Assembly (NCBI GenBank): GCA_015655095.1
Contig: JAATFR010000199.1
Span: 1-15,137, forward strand
DNA from: Hyphomicrobiales bacterium
Lineage (GTDB): Bacteria > Pseudomonadota > Alphaproteobacteria > Parvibaculales > Parvibaculaceae
DNA: 15,137 nt
Reading direction: 5' to 3'
The notes under the pieces were generated by a model, which saw nothing but the letters and a program-made list of their open reading frames with translations, was not told the DNA's origin and made no database searches. The position numbers were made by a program, and so were the translations under genes. Each line of letters begins with the position of its first letter. The stretch's first letter is position 1. Below are positions 1 through 7,795 of the stretch, one piece after another.

Positions 1-843
1 GAGATCGAGGATGTAATATTTATTGATCCAGGGCGGAAAAATGAGCAGCGGGCGAGCAAACACTTTTTCCGTCACCGGCACATACTGGATCATCTGCATC
101 AGGTCGTTCTGGTAGACGACCTTGCCGGGTGTGGTGGCGATATTTTCACCGATGGTGAAGGCGCTCATATCGGTCTGCTGGATTTCGAGCTTGCCGCGGC
201 CGCGCTTCACGTCTTCCAGCATCTGCTCCATGCCCTTGACGAGATTGGCGCCATTGGAACTCATCGTCTCGCGCAGCACTTCGGGGTTGGTGAACAGGAA
301 ATTGGTGGGCGAGAGCGCGTTGACGAGCTGCTTTACATAGAACTGCGCCTGGTTGCGGACATGGGGGTCGACATCCTCAACGTTCCTGACCTGGGATTCG
401 ATCCAGCCGGTCGAGAGCAGGTAGATTTGCTTGAGTACATTGAAGACGAACATCTGCTGCCACTCGGGCGCCTTGAAGCGCTTGTCGTTCACCGGCGGGT
501 TTTCGACCTTTTCGCCCAGAAAGGTGAGGGCGGCCCGTTCGGCGATATCGAGATAGCTGTTCCAGAGGCTTGCCTGCGCCTCGACCACGCGGATCGGGTC
601 GCTCGCATATTTCTGGGCGACATCCATCAATGCCCGGCTTGCCCGTTTCATGTCGTTGAAGCTGGAGGAAATGGAAGCGCTGCCCCGTTTGCTTTTCAAC
701 ATCATACGGGTTGCGCGCTGAGCCAGCAGGGCGGCCTGCATGATATTGAACGACAACTCGACCGGATCGGGTGTAGGGAAACTTTCTCCGCCCACTGCAG
801 CGGGATTTGCGGTCGCCGATGTGGATTGCTCTTTTTGATTCAT
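1..843 (-). CDS. phaC: Class I poly(R)-hydroxyalkanoate synthase PhaC, N-terminal part (runs off left edge)
   Basis: PhaC polymerises (R)-3-hydroxyacyl-CoA into polyhydroxyalkanoate storage granules. Reading from the ATG at 843, 281 codons stay open to base 1. The protein begins MNQKEQSTSATANPAA. It then shows the PhaC N-terminal domain: 'NDKRFKAPEWQQMFVFNVLKQ' near residue 110, 'SPTNFLFTNPEVLRETM' near 190, and 'TPGKVVYQNDLMQMIQY' followed by 'RPLLIFPPWINKYYILDL' at the edge. That last stretch leads into the alpha/beta-hydrolase domain. The catalytic Cys, Asp and His lie outside the window, so activity cannot be judged. The order (long N-terminal domain, then hydrolase fold) fits class I, typical of alphaproteobacteria. 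An AGGA lies about 11 bases before the ATG. The gene is divergent from the lipoprotein gene at 1025. Open frames on the opposite strand here are shadows. Confidence 0.95.
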   Translation of the reverse strand, partial: MNQKEQSTSATANPAAVGGESFPTPDPVELSFNIMQAALLAQRATRMMLKSKRGSASISSSFNDMKRASRALMDVAQKYASDPIRVVEAQASLWNSYLDIAERAALTFLGEKVENPPVNDKRFKAPEWQQMFVFNVLKQIYLLSTGWIESQVRNVEDVDPHVRNQAQFYVKQLVNALSPTNFLFTNPEVLRETMSSNGANLVKGMEQMLEDVKRGRGKLEIQQTDMSAFTIGENIATTPGKVVYQNDLMQMIQYVPVTEKVFARPLLIFPPWINKYYILDL

Positions 844-964
844 GAGCGGTTCATCCTGCCGTGATTATTGGACCCTGGAATGGGTTCCTGTTTCTATGGC
901 TATTTTTTATAGTATACGTGACGGTGAAAATGGCTATGGGTGGGGAAAATAACTGAAGAAGATA

Positions 965-993
965 TTTTTCCCGGGACGGTCTGCGCCTATACT
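965..993 (+). promoter_or_regulatory. Candidate promoter of the lipoprotein gene
   Basis: A good -10 hexamer TATACT lies at 988-993. A poor -35-like TTTTTC is 17 bases upstream at 965-970. The predicted start near 1000 leaves a leader of about 25 bases with the GAAGGAG ribosome site at 1011-1017. Only the -10 is convincing. The rest of the divergent gap (844-1024) shows a run reading TATACTATAAAAAAT towards phaC, but no matching -35. Confidence 0.3.
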
Positions 994-1024
994 CCGGCCA
1001 GCCGGGGGGCGAAGGAGTGGATAG

Positions 1025-1678
1025 ATGGCTTTCACGGCAATGGCTCAAAAGGATGCGGCATCCCTGCAGTGGTCTCATGGCCTTGCACTGAATGTCCGTC
1101 TCGCCCTTGTGATGCTGGGGCTGCTTGGTCTGGGGGCCTGTTCGGCGCTGCCGGGGTCGGGCAAGCCTGATCTGCTTTATTCCGGCGCGGGCGAAGCCGG
1201 GGACGAGGCCTCGAAGGGGGCGCCTCAAAGCTTCCCCCAGCTCAGCGATGTGCCCAATAAACGCCCCGAGGTGACATCCCAGCCCGCGCGCGACGTGCTT
1301 GCGAAACAGCTTGAAATCCAGCGCGCCAGAAATCTTGCCGATGCCAAGGCGCTTCAGGCGGACCCGACCGGTTCCATCAATCCCGCCTCGCCGCAAGCGC
1401 CTGCCGCGCCGGGACCTCAATCTTCGCTCGCGCCTGCAGCAAAAACACAGGTCGCGGACGCCATCATTCCGATGCCTCCGGCCGGGGGCCACGCCACCCT
1501 AGACGGGATCGATCCCCGATTGGCACAGGAAATCGCGAGCCTTGCCGCCCAGCGCAAGGCTGAGCCGGAACGGGCCGCCGCAAGGTCTCCACAGCAGGCC
1601 GTTGCCCGGATGGACCCGGAGCCGGTGGTAAAGGCGGCCCCTACAGCCCGCGTTTCAGTCGCCAGCCTCAGCCAGTAG
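1025..1678 (+). CDS. Predicted lipoprotein with alphaproteobacterial 'FPQLSDVPNKRP' segment, function unknown
   Basis: This 217-residue protein has an N-terminal hydrophobic segment (about 25-38) ending in a lipobox 'LGLGAC', with the acylated Cys at residue 39. It should be an envelope lipoprotein. The mature part is low in hydrophobics and rich in Ala, Pro and Gln. It contains 'SFPQLSDVPNKRPEVTS' near residues 69-85, then a charged stretch 'DVLAKQLEIQRARNLADAKAL'. From memory, similar 'FPNLASVPDRP' segments precede a helical stretch in other alphaproteobacterial lipoproteins, some with an OmpA-like C-terminus. No such C-terminal domain is present here. The start has a strong Shine-Dalgarno (GAAGGAG, 1011-1017) seven bases away. 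The N-terminus before the hydrophobic segment is rather long (about 24 residues), so an internal start is possible. The gene is monocistronic: divergent from phaC and 154 bases before the next gene. Confidence 0.8.
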   Translation: MAFTAMAQKDAASLQWSHGLALNVRLALVMLGLLGLGACSALPGSGKPDLLYSGAGEAGDEASKGAPQSFPQLSDVPNKRPEVTSQPARDVLAKQLEIQRARNLADAKALQADPTGSINPASPQAPAAPGPQSSLAPAAKTQVADAIIPMPPAGGHATLDGIDPRLAQEIASLAAQRKAEPERAAARSPQQAVARMDPEPVVKAAPTARVSVASLSQ

Positions 1679-1732
1679 TCCTTTCCAGTATCCTTCATTG
1701 CCCCGAAAAATGCTCTTTCTGCGGCTATGCCC

Positions 1733-1761
1733 TTGGGAGCATTCGACTTTGAGGCTATAAG
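1733..1761 (+). promoter_or_regulatory. Candidate sigma-70 promoter of the alaC-hom-glpX operon
   Basis: TTGGGA (1733-1738), a 17-base spacer, then TATAAG (1756-1761). This is the best -35/-10 pair in the gap before alaC. The predicted transcription start, near 1768, coincides with the first base of the inverted repeat 1768-1802. Inferred from sequence only. Confidence 0.45.
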
Positions 1762-1767
1762 GAGCGC

Positions 1768-1802
1768 GAACAGGAGGGGCCCCAAAGCCGCCATTCCTGT
1801 TC
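1768..1802 (+). promoter_or_regulatory. Inverted repeat / leader hairpin before alaC
   Basis: Perfect 8-bp arms GAACAGGA (1768-1775) and TCCTGTTC (1795-1802) enclose 19 bases that begin with the palindrome GGGGCCCC (1776-1783). No T-run follows, so it is not a standard terminator. Its position at the predicted 5' end of the transcript suggests RNA stabilisation, a leader switch or an operator. It does not match the SAM-II or other riboswitch consensus known to me. Confidence 0.4.
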
Positions 1803-1832
1803 AGTCCCAACACGTCCTTTGGAACCATGTCG

Positions 1833-3095
1833 ATGAGCGAAGAATTTCACCGCATCAAGCGGCTTCCCCCCTATGTCTTTGAGGTTGTGAACAAGCTCAA
1901 GGCCCGGGCCCGGGCCGAGGGGAAGGACATCATCGATTTCGGCATGGGCAATCCCGATATGCCGACGCCGCCCCATATCGTGCAGAAGCTGATTGAGACG
2001 GTGCAGGACCCCAAGTCGCACCGCTATTCCAGCTCGCGCGGCATTCCGGGCCTGCGCAAGGCCCAGGCCGCCTATTATGAGCGCCGCTTCGGCGTGACGC
2101 TCAACCCCGAGACGGAAGTGATCGCGACCCTTGGCTCCAAGGAGGGGCTGGCCAACCTTGCCCAGGCCATCACCAGCCCCGGCGACGTGATCCTCTGCCC
2201 CAACCCGAGCTATCCGATCCACGCCTTCGGCTTCATTATTTCCGGCGCGGTCATCCGCTCGGTGCCGTTCGAGAGCGAGGAGAGCTTTTTCGACATGCTG
2301 GAGCGGGGCGTGCGCCATTCGGTGCCCAAGCCCGTGGCCATGCTCGTCAGCTTCCCGTCCAATCCGACGGCGCAGGTGGTCAGCCTCGATTTTTACCGTG
2401 AGGTCGTGGCCTTCGCCGCGCGTCACGACATCTACATCATCTCGGATCTGGCCTATTCCGAGATTTATTTCGACGGCAATCCGCCCCCTTCCATTCTTCA
2501 GGTGCCAGGGGCAAAGGAGCGGGCGGTCGAATTCAATTCATTGTCAAAAACCTATGCCATGCCCGGCTGGCGCATGGGTTTCTGCGTCGGTAATGAGCGG
2601 CTGGTCAATGCGCTGGGAAGGGTCAAGTCCTATCTTGATTATGGCGCGTTCACGCCCATCCAGGTTGCCGCCACAGCCGCGCTCAACGGCCCGCAGGAAT
2701 GCGTGGACGAAATCCGCGGCATCTATCAGGGCCGCCGTGACGTGCTGATCGACAGCATGTCCCGGGCAGGCTGGGATATACCGAGCCCGCCGGCCACCAT
2801 GTTCGCCTGGTCGCCGATACCGGAGAAATTCCGCCACATTGGTTCGCTCGCCTTCTCCACGCTGCTGCTTGAGCATGCGGACGTCGCCGTCGCGCCCGGC
2901 ATCGGCTTTGGCGAATATGGCGACGGGCATGTGCGTATCGGCCTTGTCGAAAACGAGCAGCGCGTGCGTCAGGCCGCGCGCAGCGTGAAGAAATTCATGA
3001 CGAATGCGGACCAGATTCTCGGGGAATATGAAGATCAAATGCGGGGCGCCGGCACGGTTGTCCCCCATCCCAGAAATTCCCGTGGAAGTATTTGA
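1833..3095 (+). CDS. alaC: PLP-dependent class I/II aminotransferase, AlaC type (alanine/aspartate-family transaminase)
   Basis: Fold-type I aminotransferase, about 420 residues, full length. Numbered from the ATG at 1827, the key sites are 'SNPT' (178-181), Asp207 in 'SDLAYSEIYF' (pyridine-nitrogen Asp), the Schiff-base Lys241 in 'SLSKTYAMPGWRMG', and Arg in 'HVRIGLV' near the C-terminus (carboxylate binding). 'MGNPDMPTPPHIV' and 'RYSSSRGIPGLRKA' are typical of the AlaC/YfdZ and LL-DAP-aminotransferase-like group. In E. coli AlaC makes alanine from pyruvate and glutamate. Alphaproteobacterial copies next to hom are often annotated as aspartate aminotransferase, and supplying aspartate-family precursors would suit this location. 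Two in-frame ATGs exist. I prefer 1833 (protein MSEEFHRIKRLPPYVF) because it is about nine bases after a weak TTTGGA, while 1827 is too close. hom starts two bases after the stop, so the genes are probably co-transcribed. Confidence 0.9.
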   Translation: MSEEFHRIKRLPPYVFEVVNKLKARARAEGKDIIDFGMGNPDMPTPPHIVQKLIETVQDPKSHRYSSSRGIPGLRKAQAAYYERRFGVTLNPETEVIATLGSKEGLANLAQAITSPGDVILCPNPSYPIHAFGFIISGAVIRSVPFESEESFFDMLERGVRHSVPKPVAMLVSFPSNPTAQVVSLDFYREVVAFAARHDIYIISDLAYSEIYFDGNPPPSILQVPGAKERAVEFNSLSKTYAMPGWRMGFCVGNERLVNALGRVKSYLDYGAFTPIQVAATAALNGPQECVDEIRGIYQGRRDVLIDSMSRAGWDIPSPPATMFAWSPIPEKFRHIGSLAFSTLLLEHADVAVAPGIGFGEYGDGHVRIGLVENEQRVRQAARSVKKFMTNADQILGEYEDQMRGAGTVVPHPRNSRGSI

Positions 3096-3097
3096 CT

Positions 3098-4417
3098 ATG
3101 AATGATCCTCTTAAAGCCGAACCCCTTAAAATAGGGGTGGCGGGGCTCGGCACCGTTGGTGCCGGCGTTATCAAGATATTGAAGGATCGCGCCGGGTTTC
3201 TGGCCGATGCGTCTGGTCGGATGCTTGTGCTGGGCGGCGTCAGCGCGCGCGACCGGGCAAAGGATCGGGGCATCGATACAAGGGACGCACGCTGGTTCGG
3301 TGATGCCCGTGAAATGGCGAAGGCGGACGATCTCGATGTCATCGTTTAACTCATCGGCGGTTCGGAAGGCGTGGCCCGGGAAGTCGTGGAACTGGCGCTT
3401 GCTCATGGCAAGCATGTGGTCACGGCTAACAAGGCCCTGATTGCCCATCACGGGCTGGCGCTCGGGCGGCTTGCCGAGGAAAAGGGCGTCTCGCTCAATT
3501 ATGAAGCTGCAGTCGCGGGTGGCATCCCGATCATCAAGGCGCTGCGCGAGGGGCTGACGGCCAACGAGATCACGAGCGTCGTCGGAATTCTCAACGGCAC
3601 CTGCAATTATATTCTGACCGAGATGGAAAAGACCGGGCGCGATTTCGCCGAGGTGCTGGCCGATGCGCAGGCGCTTGGTTACGCGGAGGCGGACCCGAGC
3701 TTTGATGTTGGCGGCATCGACGCGGCTCACAAGCTCGCCATTCTCGCCAGCCTTGCGTTCGGTGTGCAGGTCGATTTCGATGGCGTCCATATCGAGGGCA
3801 TCGAAAGGATAACGGCAACGGACATTTCCTTCGCCCGCGAGTTTGGCTACCGCATCAAGCTGTTGGGCGTGGCAAGGAAGACGGAGGCGGGCATCGAGCA
3901 GCGCGTGCACCCCGCGCTGGTGCCCGATACGGTGCCCCTTGCCAATGTCATGGGCGTTTTCAACGCTGTTGCGGTTGAGGGCGACAGGGTCGGGCAGGTT
4001 GTGCTGGAGGGCCGTGGCGCGGGCGAAGGGCCGACGGCCTCCGCCGTACTTTCCGATCTTGTCGACATCGCGCGCGGCTTTATCGTGCCGCCGTTCATCG
4101 TGCCGACCGCCAAGCTTGCCCCTTCGCGCAAATCGCCTGTCGATACGCACCAGGGCCGCTATTTCCTCAGCCTTGCAGCGGCGGACCGCGCAGGCAGCAT
4201 GGCTGCAATCACCCGGGCGCTGGCGGATGAGGGTGTTTCCATTGAACGCATCATCCAGAGGGGTGCCGAGAAGAGTGCGACGGATCGCCTGCCGGTTGTC
4301 TTTATCACGCACGAAACGCAGGAAGGCACCATGCAGCGCGCTCTGGCGCGATTGATGCAGCACCAGGATGTGGCGGGCACGCCATTAATGCTTCGGATCG
4401 AAGGCGAAAGCCGGTAA
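3098..4417 (+). pseudogene. hom: Homoserine dehydrogenase with an in-frame TAA at codon 84
   Basis: Homoserine dehydrogenase reduces aspartate semialdehyde to homoserine, the branch point to threonine and methionine. From ATG 3098 (GGAAG nine bases upstream) the frame reads 'KIGVAGLGTVGAGV' (NAD(P) Rossmann loop), then stops at TAA 3347-3349 after 'DDLDVIV'. Downstream, in the same frame, it continues 'LIGGSEGVAREVVELAL', 'HVVTANKAL' (Lys112), 'GGIPIIKALREGLTANEI', 'GILNGTCNYIL', and the catalytic 'PSFDVGGIDAAHKLAIL' (Asp203, Asp208, Lys212). It ends in an ACT domain ('YFLSLAAADRAGSMAAI'), with TAA at 4415. Total span is 439 codons plus stop, normal for the family. Family members usually carry Glu at the interrupted position, so GAA to TAA (one G-to-T change) is the simplest cause. 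Everything else looks under selection, so the lesion is recent or a sequencing error. TAA ends other genes here, so recoding is unlikely. Restart at GTG 3371 would lose the Rossmann loop. Confidence 0.9.
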
Positions 4418-4461
4418 ATTTACATATAAAGATTAACTTACTTATTCAGGGGGTACAAGAA

Positions 4462-5439
4462 ATGGTCGCGAAACAGCAGGGCTTCACACGGATGCTGACG
4501 CTCGAAGTCACGCGCGTTACTGAGCGGGCGGCGGTTGCCGCCTCGTTTCAGGTCGGGCGCGGTGATGAAAAGGATGCAGATCAGGCCGCCGTGGACGCCA
4601 TGCGCCGTGAGCTCAACGAACTCGACATCGACGGCACCATTGTCATCGGTGAAGGTGAGCGTGACGAGGCGCCGATGCTCTATATCGGTGAGAAGGTCGG
4701 TTCGGGCAACGGCCCCAAGGTCGACATCGCCCTTGATCCGCTGGAAGGCACCACGCTGACGGCGAAGGCGCAGGCCAATGCGCTTGCGGTGATCGCGGTA
4801 GCCGAATCCGGCACGCTGCTCAATGCGCCCGACGTCTATATGGACAAGATCGCGGTCGGCCCCGGCTATCCCAAGGGCACGGTCGATCTCGACAATACGC
4901 CGGAGCAGAACATCAAGGCCGTGGCCAAGGTCAAGGGCGTCGGCGTCGACGGCGTTAATGTCTGCATCATGGACCGTCCGCGCCATGCCGCTCTCATCAA
5001 GGCCGTGCGCGATGCCGGTGCAGCTGTCTATCTGATCTCTGATGGCGACGTGGCGGGGGTGATCGCGACCACCGATCCGACCACCAATATCGACCTTTAT
5101 CTGGGCATCGGTGGCGCGCCGGAAGGTGTTCTGGCGGCGGCTGCGCTGCGCTGCATCGGCGGCCATATGCAGGGCCGCCTGATCACCGACAGCGATGACC
5201 AGAAGGCGCGCGCGACCAAGATGGGCATCAAGGACTTCAACAAGAAGTTCGAGCTCGAGGAAATGGTCTCAGGCGATGTCATCTTCTGCGCCACCGGCGT
5301 CACGGACGGGTCTCTGCTGGAAGGCGTCCACCGCCTGCCGGGCGGCGCCTACACCACCCACTCCGTGGTCATGCGTTCCGCCACCGGCACCGTGCGCTGG
5401 ATCAAGGCCCGCCATGCCTCGCTGAAGAAGTTCAAGTAG
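4462..5439 (+). CDS. glpX: Class II fructose-1,6-bisphosphatase GlpX
   Basis: This 325-residue enzyme dephosphorylates fructose-1,6-bisphosphate in gluconeogenesis; some alphaproteobacterial and cyanobacterial forms also act on sedoheptulose bisphosphate. Motifs are complete: 'GRGDEKDADQAAVDAM' (about 32-47), 'GTIVIGEGERDEAPML' (58-73), the metal/phosphate site 'DPLEGTT' (92-98), 'IMDRPRHAALI', 'LISDGDVAGVI', 'IGGAPEGVLAAAALRC' and 'FCATGVTDGSLL'. This matches GlpX and not the class I Fbp family. The start has AGGGGG at 4448-4453, eight bases from the ATG. It lies 44 bases after hom with no terminator between, so it is probably the last gene of the alaC-hom-glpX transcript, which ends at the hairpin 5464-5487. 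The hom-glpX pairing is common in alphaproteobacteria but has no obvious biochemical logic. Confidence 0.96.
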   Translation: MVAKQQGFTRMLTLEVTRVTERAAVAASFQVGRGDEKDADQAAVDAMRRELNELDIDGTIVIGEGERDEAPMLYIGEKVGSGNGPKVDIALDPLEGTTLTAKAQANALAVIAVAESGTLLNAPDVYMDKIAVGPGYPKGTVDLDNTPEQNIKAVAKVKGVGVDGVNVCIMDRPRHAALIKAVRDAGAAVYLISDGDVAGVIATTDPTTNIDLYLGIGGAPEGVLAAAALRCIGGHMQGRLITDSDDQKARATKMGIKDFNKKFELEEMVSGDVIFCATGVTDGSLLEGVHRLPGGAYTTHSVVMRSATGTVRWIKARHASLKKFK

Positions 5440-5463
5440 ACTCTGCCAAAGCCTGAAGTCAGA

Positions 5464-5494
5464 GGCTCCGTCCGCTAGGGCGGGGCCTTTGTTT
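5464..5494 (+). terminator. Rho-independent terminator after glpX
   Basis: A 10-bp stem pairs GGCTCCGTCC (5464-5473) with GGGCGGGGCC (5478-5487), including two G-T wobbles, around a four-base GCTA loop. The tail TTTGTTT (5488-5494) follows. It ends the alaC-hom-glpX unit 25 bases after the glpX stop, so recJ probably has its own start or depends on read-through. Confidence 0.75.
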
Positions 5495-5518
5495 GTAAAT
5501 AGGTGTTAGGCTTGCTCC

Positions 5519-7363
5519 ATGAGAATCGATACGAAAAATCCGGCCGGGCAAACGCCCCCCCAGCCCTGCGTTCTCGGAGTGGAGCGTTCGGTGATGGGGC
5601 GGGCATGGATGCCGCGTCTCACGGATGATCGACTCTCGCTGGCGCTCGCGCAACGTCTGGACTTGCCGGAAATCGTGGCGCGCGTGCTTGCCGGGCGCGG
5701 TGTCGGTGTGGAGGAGGCGGAAGCTTATCTCAATCCGAGTATCCGCAGCCTGATGCCGGACCCCAGCACCCTCATGGACATGGACGCCGCGGCCAGCCGG
5801 ATCGCACACGCGATCATGGAAGGGGAGACGGTTGCTGTTTTTGGCGATTACGACGTCGATGGCGCCACCTCGTCGGCGTTGCTTGCCCGCTTTTTTCGTG
5901 CGCTGGGGCAGCCCTTGCGTATCTATATCCCGGACCGGATCATCGAAGGCTATGGACCCAACGCGGCGGCCTTCGAGCGACTCGCGGGCGAGGGCATAAG
6001 GCTCGTCATCACGGTCGATTGCGGCACGTTGGCTTTTGCGCCGCTCGAAGCCGCCGCCGCCGCCGGGCTCGATGTGGTTGTTGCTGATCATCATATCGCG
6101 GAACCCGGCTTGCCGCGCGCCTGCGCCGTCGTCAATCCGAATCGGATCGATGATGAAAGCGGGCTTGGCCAGCTTGCCGCCGTCGGCGTCACCTACCTGC
6201 TCATCGTTGCCATCAACCGCACGCTCCGGCAGGCGGGTTATTACAAGGATGGCAAGGAGGCCCCGGACCTTCTGGGTTTGCTGGATCTTGTCGCGCTCGG
6301 CACGGTCTGCGATGTCGTGCCGTTGACCGGCCTCAACCGGGCCTTTGTCTTTCAGGGCCTGAAAATCATGGCCCGGCGCAAGAATGTCGGTCTCGCGGCC
6401 CTTGGCGCCGTGTCGCGTCTCGACGGGTTGCCGGGTACCTATCATCTGGGCTTCCTGCTTGGCCCCCGCGTCAATGCAGGTGGACGCGTCGGCAAGTCTG
6501 ATCTGGGCGTGCGCTTGCTCGTGACCGAAGATGCTCAGGAAGCGGAGGAGCTTGCCGCCGTGCTCGACATGCTCAACAAGGAGCGTCAGGCCATCGAGGC
6601 GCAGGTGTTGCAGGAGGCCATCGGCGCGGTTGAGGCTGGCATGATGCATGGTGCGCGCAACAAGCCGTCGCCAGTCATCGTCGCGAAGGGCAGGGGCTGG
6701 CATCCCGGCGTCATCGGCATCGTCGCGAGTCGCCTCAAGGAACTTTACGACAGACCCGCTCTGGTTGTCGCCATCGACGAAAAGGGCATGGGCAAGGGCT
6801 CGGGCCGCTCTGTCGCGGGTGTTGATCTGGGGCGCGCCGTCACCCGGGCGCTGGAGGCAGGTCTTCTCGTCAATGGTGGCGGGCACGTCATGGCGGCAGG
6901 CCTCACGGTCGATGCCGAGAGGCTGGATGAGCTTGAGGCTTTCCTCGCCATCGAGCTTGAAACCCAGGTTGCGGCGGCGGGCGAAAACAGGAGTCTCCGC
7001 CTTGATGGCGCTGTCGCCGTCTCGGGCGCCACCCGGGCCTTGCATGATCTGTTAATGCAGGCGGGCCCTTATGGCGCGGGCAATGCCGAACCGCGCTTCG
7101 CCGTACCCTCGGCGCGGATTGTCCGTGCCGATGTGGTCGGCCAGAATCATGTGCGCTGCATCGTGACAGACGGCACTGGCGGCCGCCTGAAAGCGATCGC
7201 CTTCAAGGCGCTGGGTACGCCTCTGGGCGATCTTCTGATGGACCGCAATGCGGGAATGATCCATCTGGCCGGGCGGCTTAAGCCGGACGACTGGCAGGGC
7301 CGCAATGACGTTCAACTCCAGATCGAGGACGCTGCCCCGGCTATTCGACAGGTGGGAAGCTGA
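5519..7363 (+). CDS. recJ: Single-stranded-DNA-specific 5'-3' exonuclease RecJ
   Basis: RecJ degrades single-stranded DNA 5' to 3' in recombination, mismatch and excision repair. The 614 residues contain all DHH-superfamily motifs: 'GDYDVDG' (109-115), 'VDCGT' (166-170), 'DHH' (190-192), 'GTVCDVVPL' (261-269) and 'RVNAGGR' (317-323). The DHHA1 part has 'HPGVIGIVASRL' (395-406), 'GSGRSVAG' (427-434) and 'GGGHVMAAGL' (453-462), followed by the C-terminal OB-like region. Metal-binding aspartates and histidines are present, so the enzyme should be active. Length is normal for alphaproteobacterial RecJ. The ATG at 5519 has only a weak ribosome site (TTAGG upstream). The first 25 residues look unconserved, and ATG 5594 (MGRAWMPRLTDDRLS) is an alternative. 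A 528-codon open frame on the other strand here is a shadow. Confidence 0.95.
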   Translation: MRIDTKNPAGQTPPQPCVLGVERSVMGRAWMPRLTDDRLSLALAQRLDLPEIVARVLAGRGVGVEEAEAYLNPSIRSLMPDPSTLMDMDAAASRIAHAIMEGETVAVFGDYDVDGATSSALLARFFRALGQPLRIYIPDRIIEGYGPNAAAFERLAGEGIRLVITVDCGTLAFAPLEAAAAAGLDVVVADHHIAEPGLPRACAVVNPNRIDDESGLGQLAAVGVTYLLIVAINRTLRQAGYYKDGKEAPDLLGLLDLVALGTVCDVVPLTGLNRAFVFQGLKIMARRKNVGLAALGAVSRLDGLPGTYHLGFLLGPRVNAGGRVGKSDLGVRLLVTEDAQEAEELAAVLDMLNKERQAIEAQVLQEAIGAVEAGMMHGARNKPSPVIVAKGRGWHPGVIGIVASRLKELYDRPALVVAIDEKGMGKGSGRSVAGVDLGRAVTRALEAGLLVNGGGHVMAAGLTVDAERLDELEAFLAIELETQVAAAGENRSLRLDGAVAVSGATRALHDLLMQAGPYGAGNAEPRFAVPSARIVRADVVGQNHVRCIVTDGTGGRLKAIAFKALGTPLGDLLMDRNAGMIHLAGRLKPDDWQGRNDVQLQIEDAAPAIRQVGS

Positions 7364-7422
7364 CTTTCGCCAGAGTCCCGTAAACACGCCCTTTTTTGTC
7401 GAAAGACTTCCCCAACAGGGTC

Positions 7423-7451
7423 TTGCCTTCACAGAATGACGGCTATATAAC
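7423..7451 (+). promoter_or_regulatory. Candidate promoter of the tRNA-Glu gene
   Basis: TTGCCT (7423-7428), a 17-base spacer, then TATAAC (7446-7451). It lies about 45 bases before the mature tRNA 5' end. A 6-bp perfect hairpin, CCACCG / CGGTGG (7463-7468 and 7473-7478), lies in the leader that RNase P would remove. The GC-rich start region resembles stringently controlled tRNA promoters, but that is inference. Confidence 0.5.
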
Positions 7452-7494
7452 GCCGCAGCAGCCCACCGGAGACGGTGGTTGTTGTGAAAAAGAT

Positions 7495-7569
7495 GCGCCC
7501 TTCGTCTATCGGTTAGGACGCCAGATTTTCATTCTGGTAAGAGGGGTTCGATTCCCCTAGGGCGTACCA
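7495..7569 (+). tRNA. tRNA-Glu (anticodon UUC), CCA encoded
   Basis: Cloverleaf of 75 bases including the encoded 3' CCA (7567-7569). The acceptor stem GCGCCCT (7495-7501) pairs with AGGGCGT (7559-7565), with a G-U first pair. The anticodon stem CCAGA/TCTGG (7521-7525, 7533-7537) encloses loop TTTTCAT with anticodon TTC at 7528-7530. The T arm is GGGG-TTCGATT-CCCC. The D arm contains GGTTAGGA. All match the usual alphaproteobacterial tRNA-Glu. It decodes GAA and GAG and also feeds tetrapyrrole synthesis by the C5 route in bacteria that use it. A TTTTT run just after CCA may aid termination. Confidence 0.97.
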
Positions 7570-7714
7570 CTTTTTCTGCAATAAATTCAGCAGTTAAGCT
7601 TTCCTGGAAACGGACTGGCCACACGCAGAATGTGAGCTTGATCGCATTTTTGTTCCGTGTGCGTTCCGTCTCGTTTTGTCTTTTGCACGTTTCTGTCCTT
7701 CCTGCAGTTTCAGA

Positions 7715-7795
7715 ACACAGCGCTCCAGTCCCGGAATGCGGGCTATGGCATAATCTTCACGGAGAAGGGATGATTGACGGAACGGAGCGCTGAGT
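7715..7795. repeat. Imperfect inverted repeat between tRNA-Glu and the mipA-like gene
   Basis: AACACAGCGCTCC (7714-7726) is the reverse complement of GGAGCGCTGAGTT (7784-7796) with one mismatch; the inner 9 bp are perfect. Allowing one indel, similarity continues a few bases inward. The 57-base spacer shows no coding signal. It lies just downstream of the minus-strand gene ending at 7808. It could be a long-range transcript-end hairpin or the ends of a small non-autonomous element; no T-run or target duplication is evident. The remainder of 7570-7807 shows nothing recognisable. Confidence 0.4.

Noticed and set aside
361..864. 167-codon plus-strand open frame
   Set aside because: It is antisense to the recognisable PhaC N-terminal domain.
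3347..3349. Programmed read-through or UAA recoding as Glu
   Set aside because: TAA ends other intact genes here (exbB), and no stimulatory structure was seen after the codon. Mutation or error is simpler.
3035..4363. 442-codon minus-strand open frame across hom
   Set aside because: It is open across the hom lesion, but its sequence is low in motifs and has shadow composition. The plus strand shows a complete homoserine dehydrogenase pattern.
3371..4417. Separate downstream gene starting at GTG 3371
   Set aside because: It starts inside the family's conserved core, has no ribosome site, and lacks the NAD(P)-binding loop. It is the 3' part of hom.
5459..7045. 528-codon minus-strand open frame
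   Set aside because: It lies antisense to recJ, which has every DHH-family motif. The reading is Arg/Asp/His-rich, as expected for a shadow of GC-rich coding DNA.
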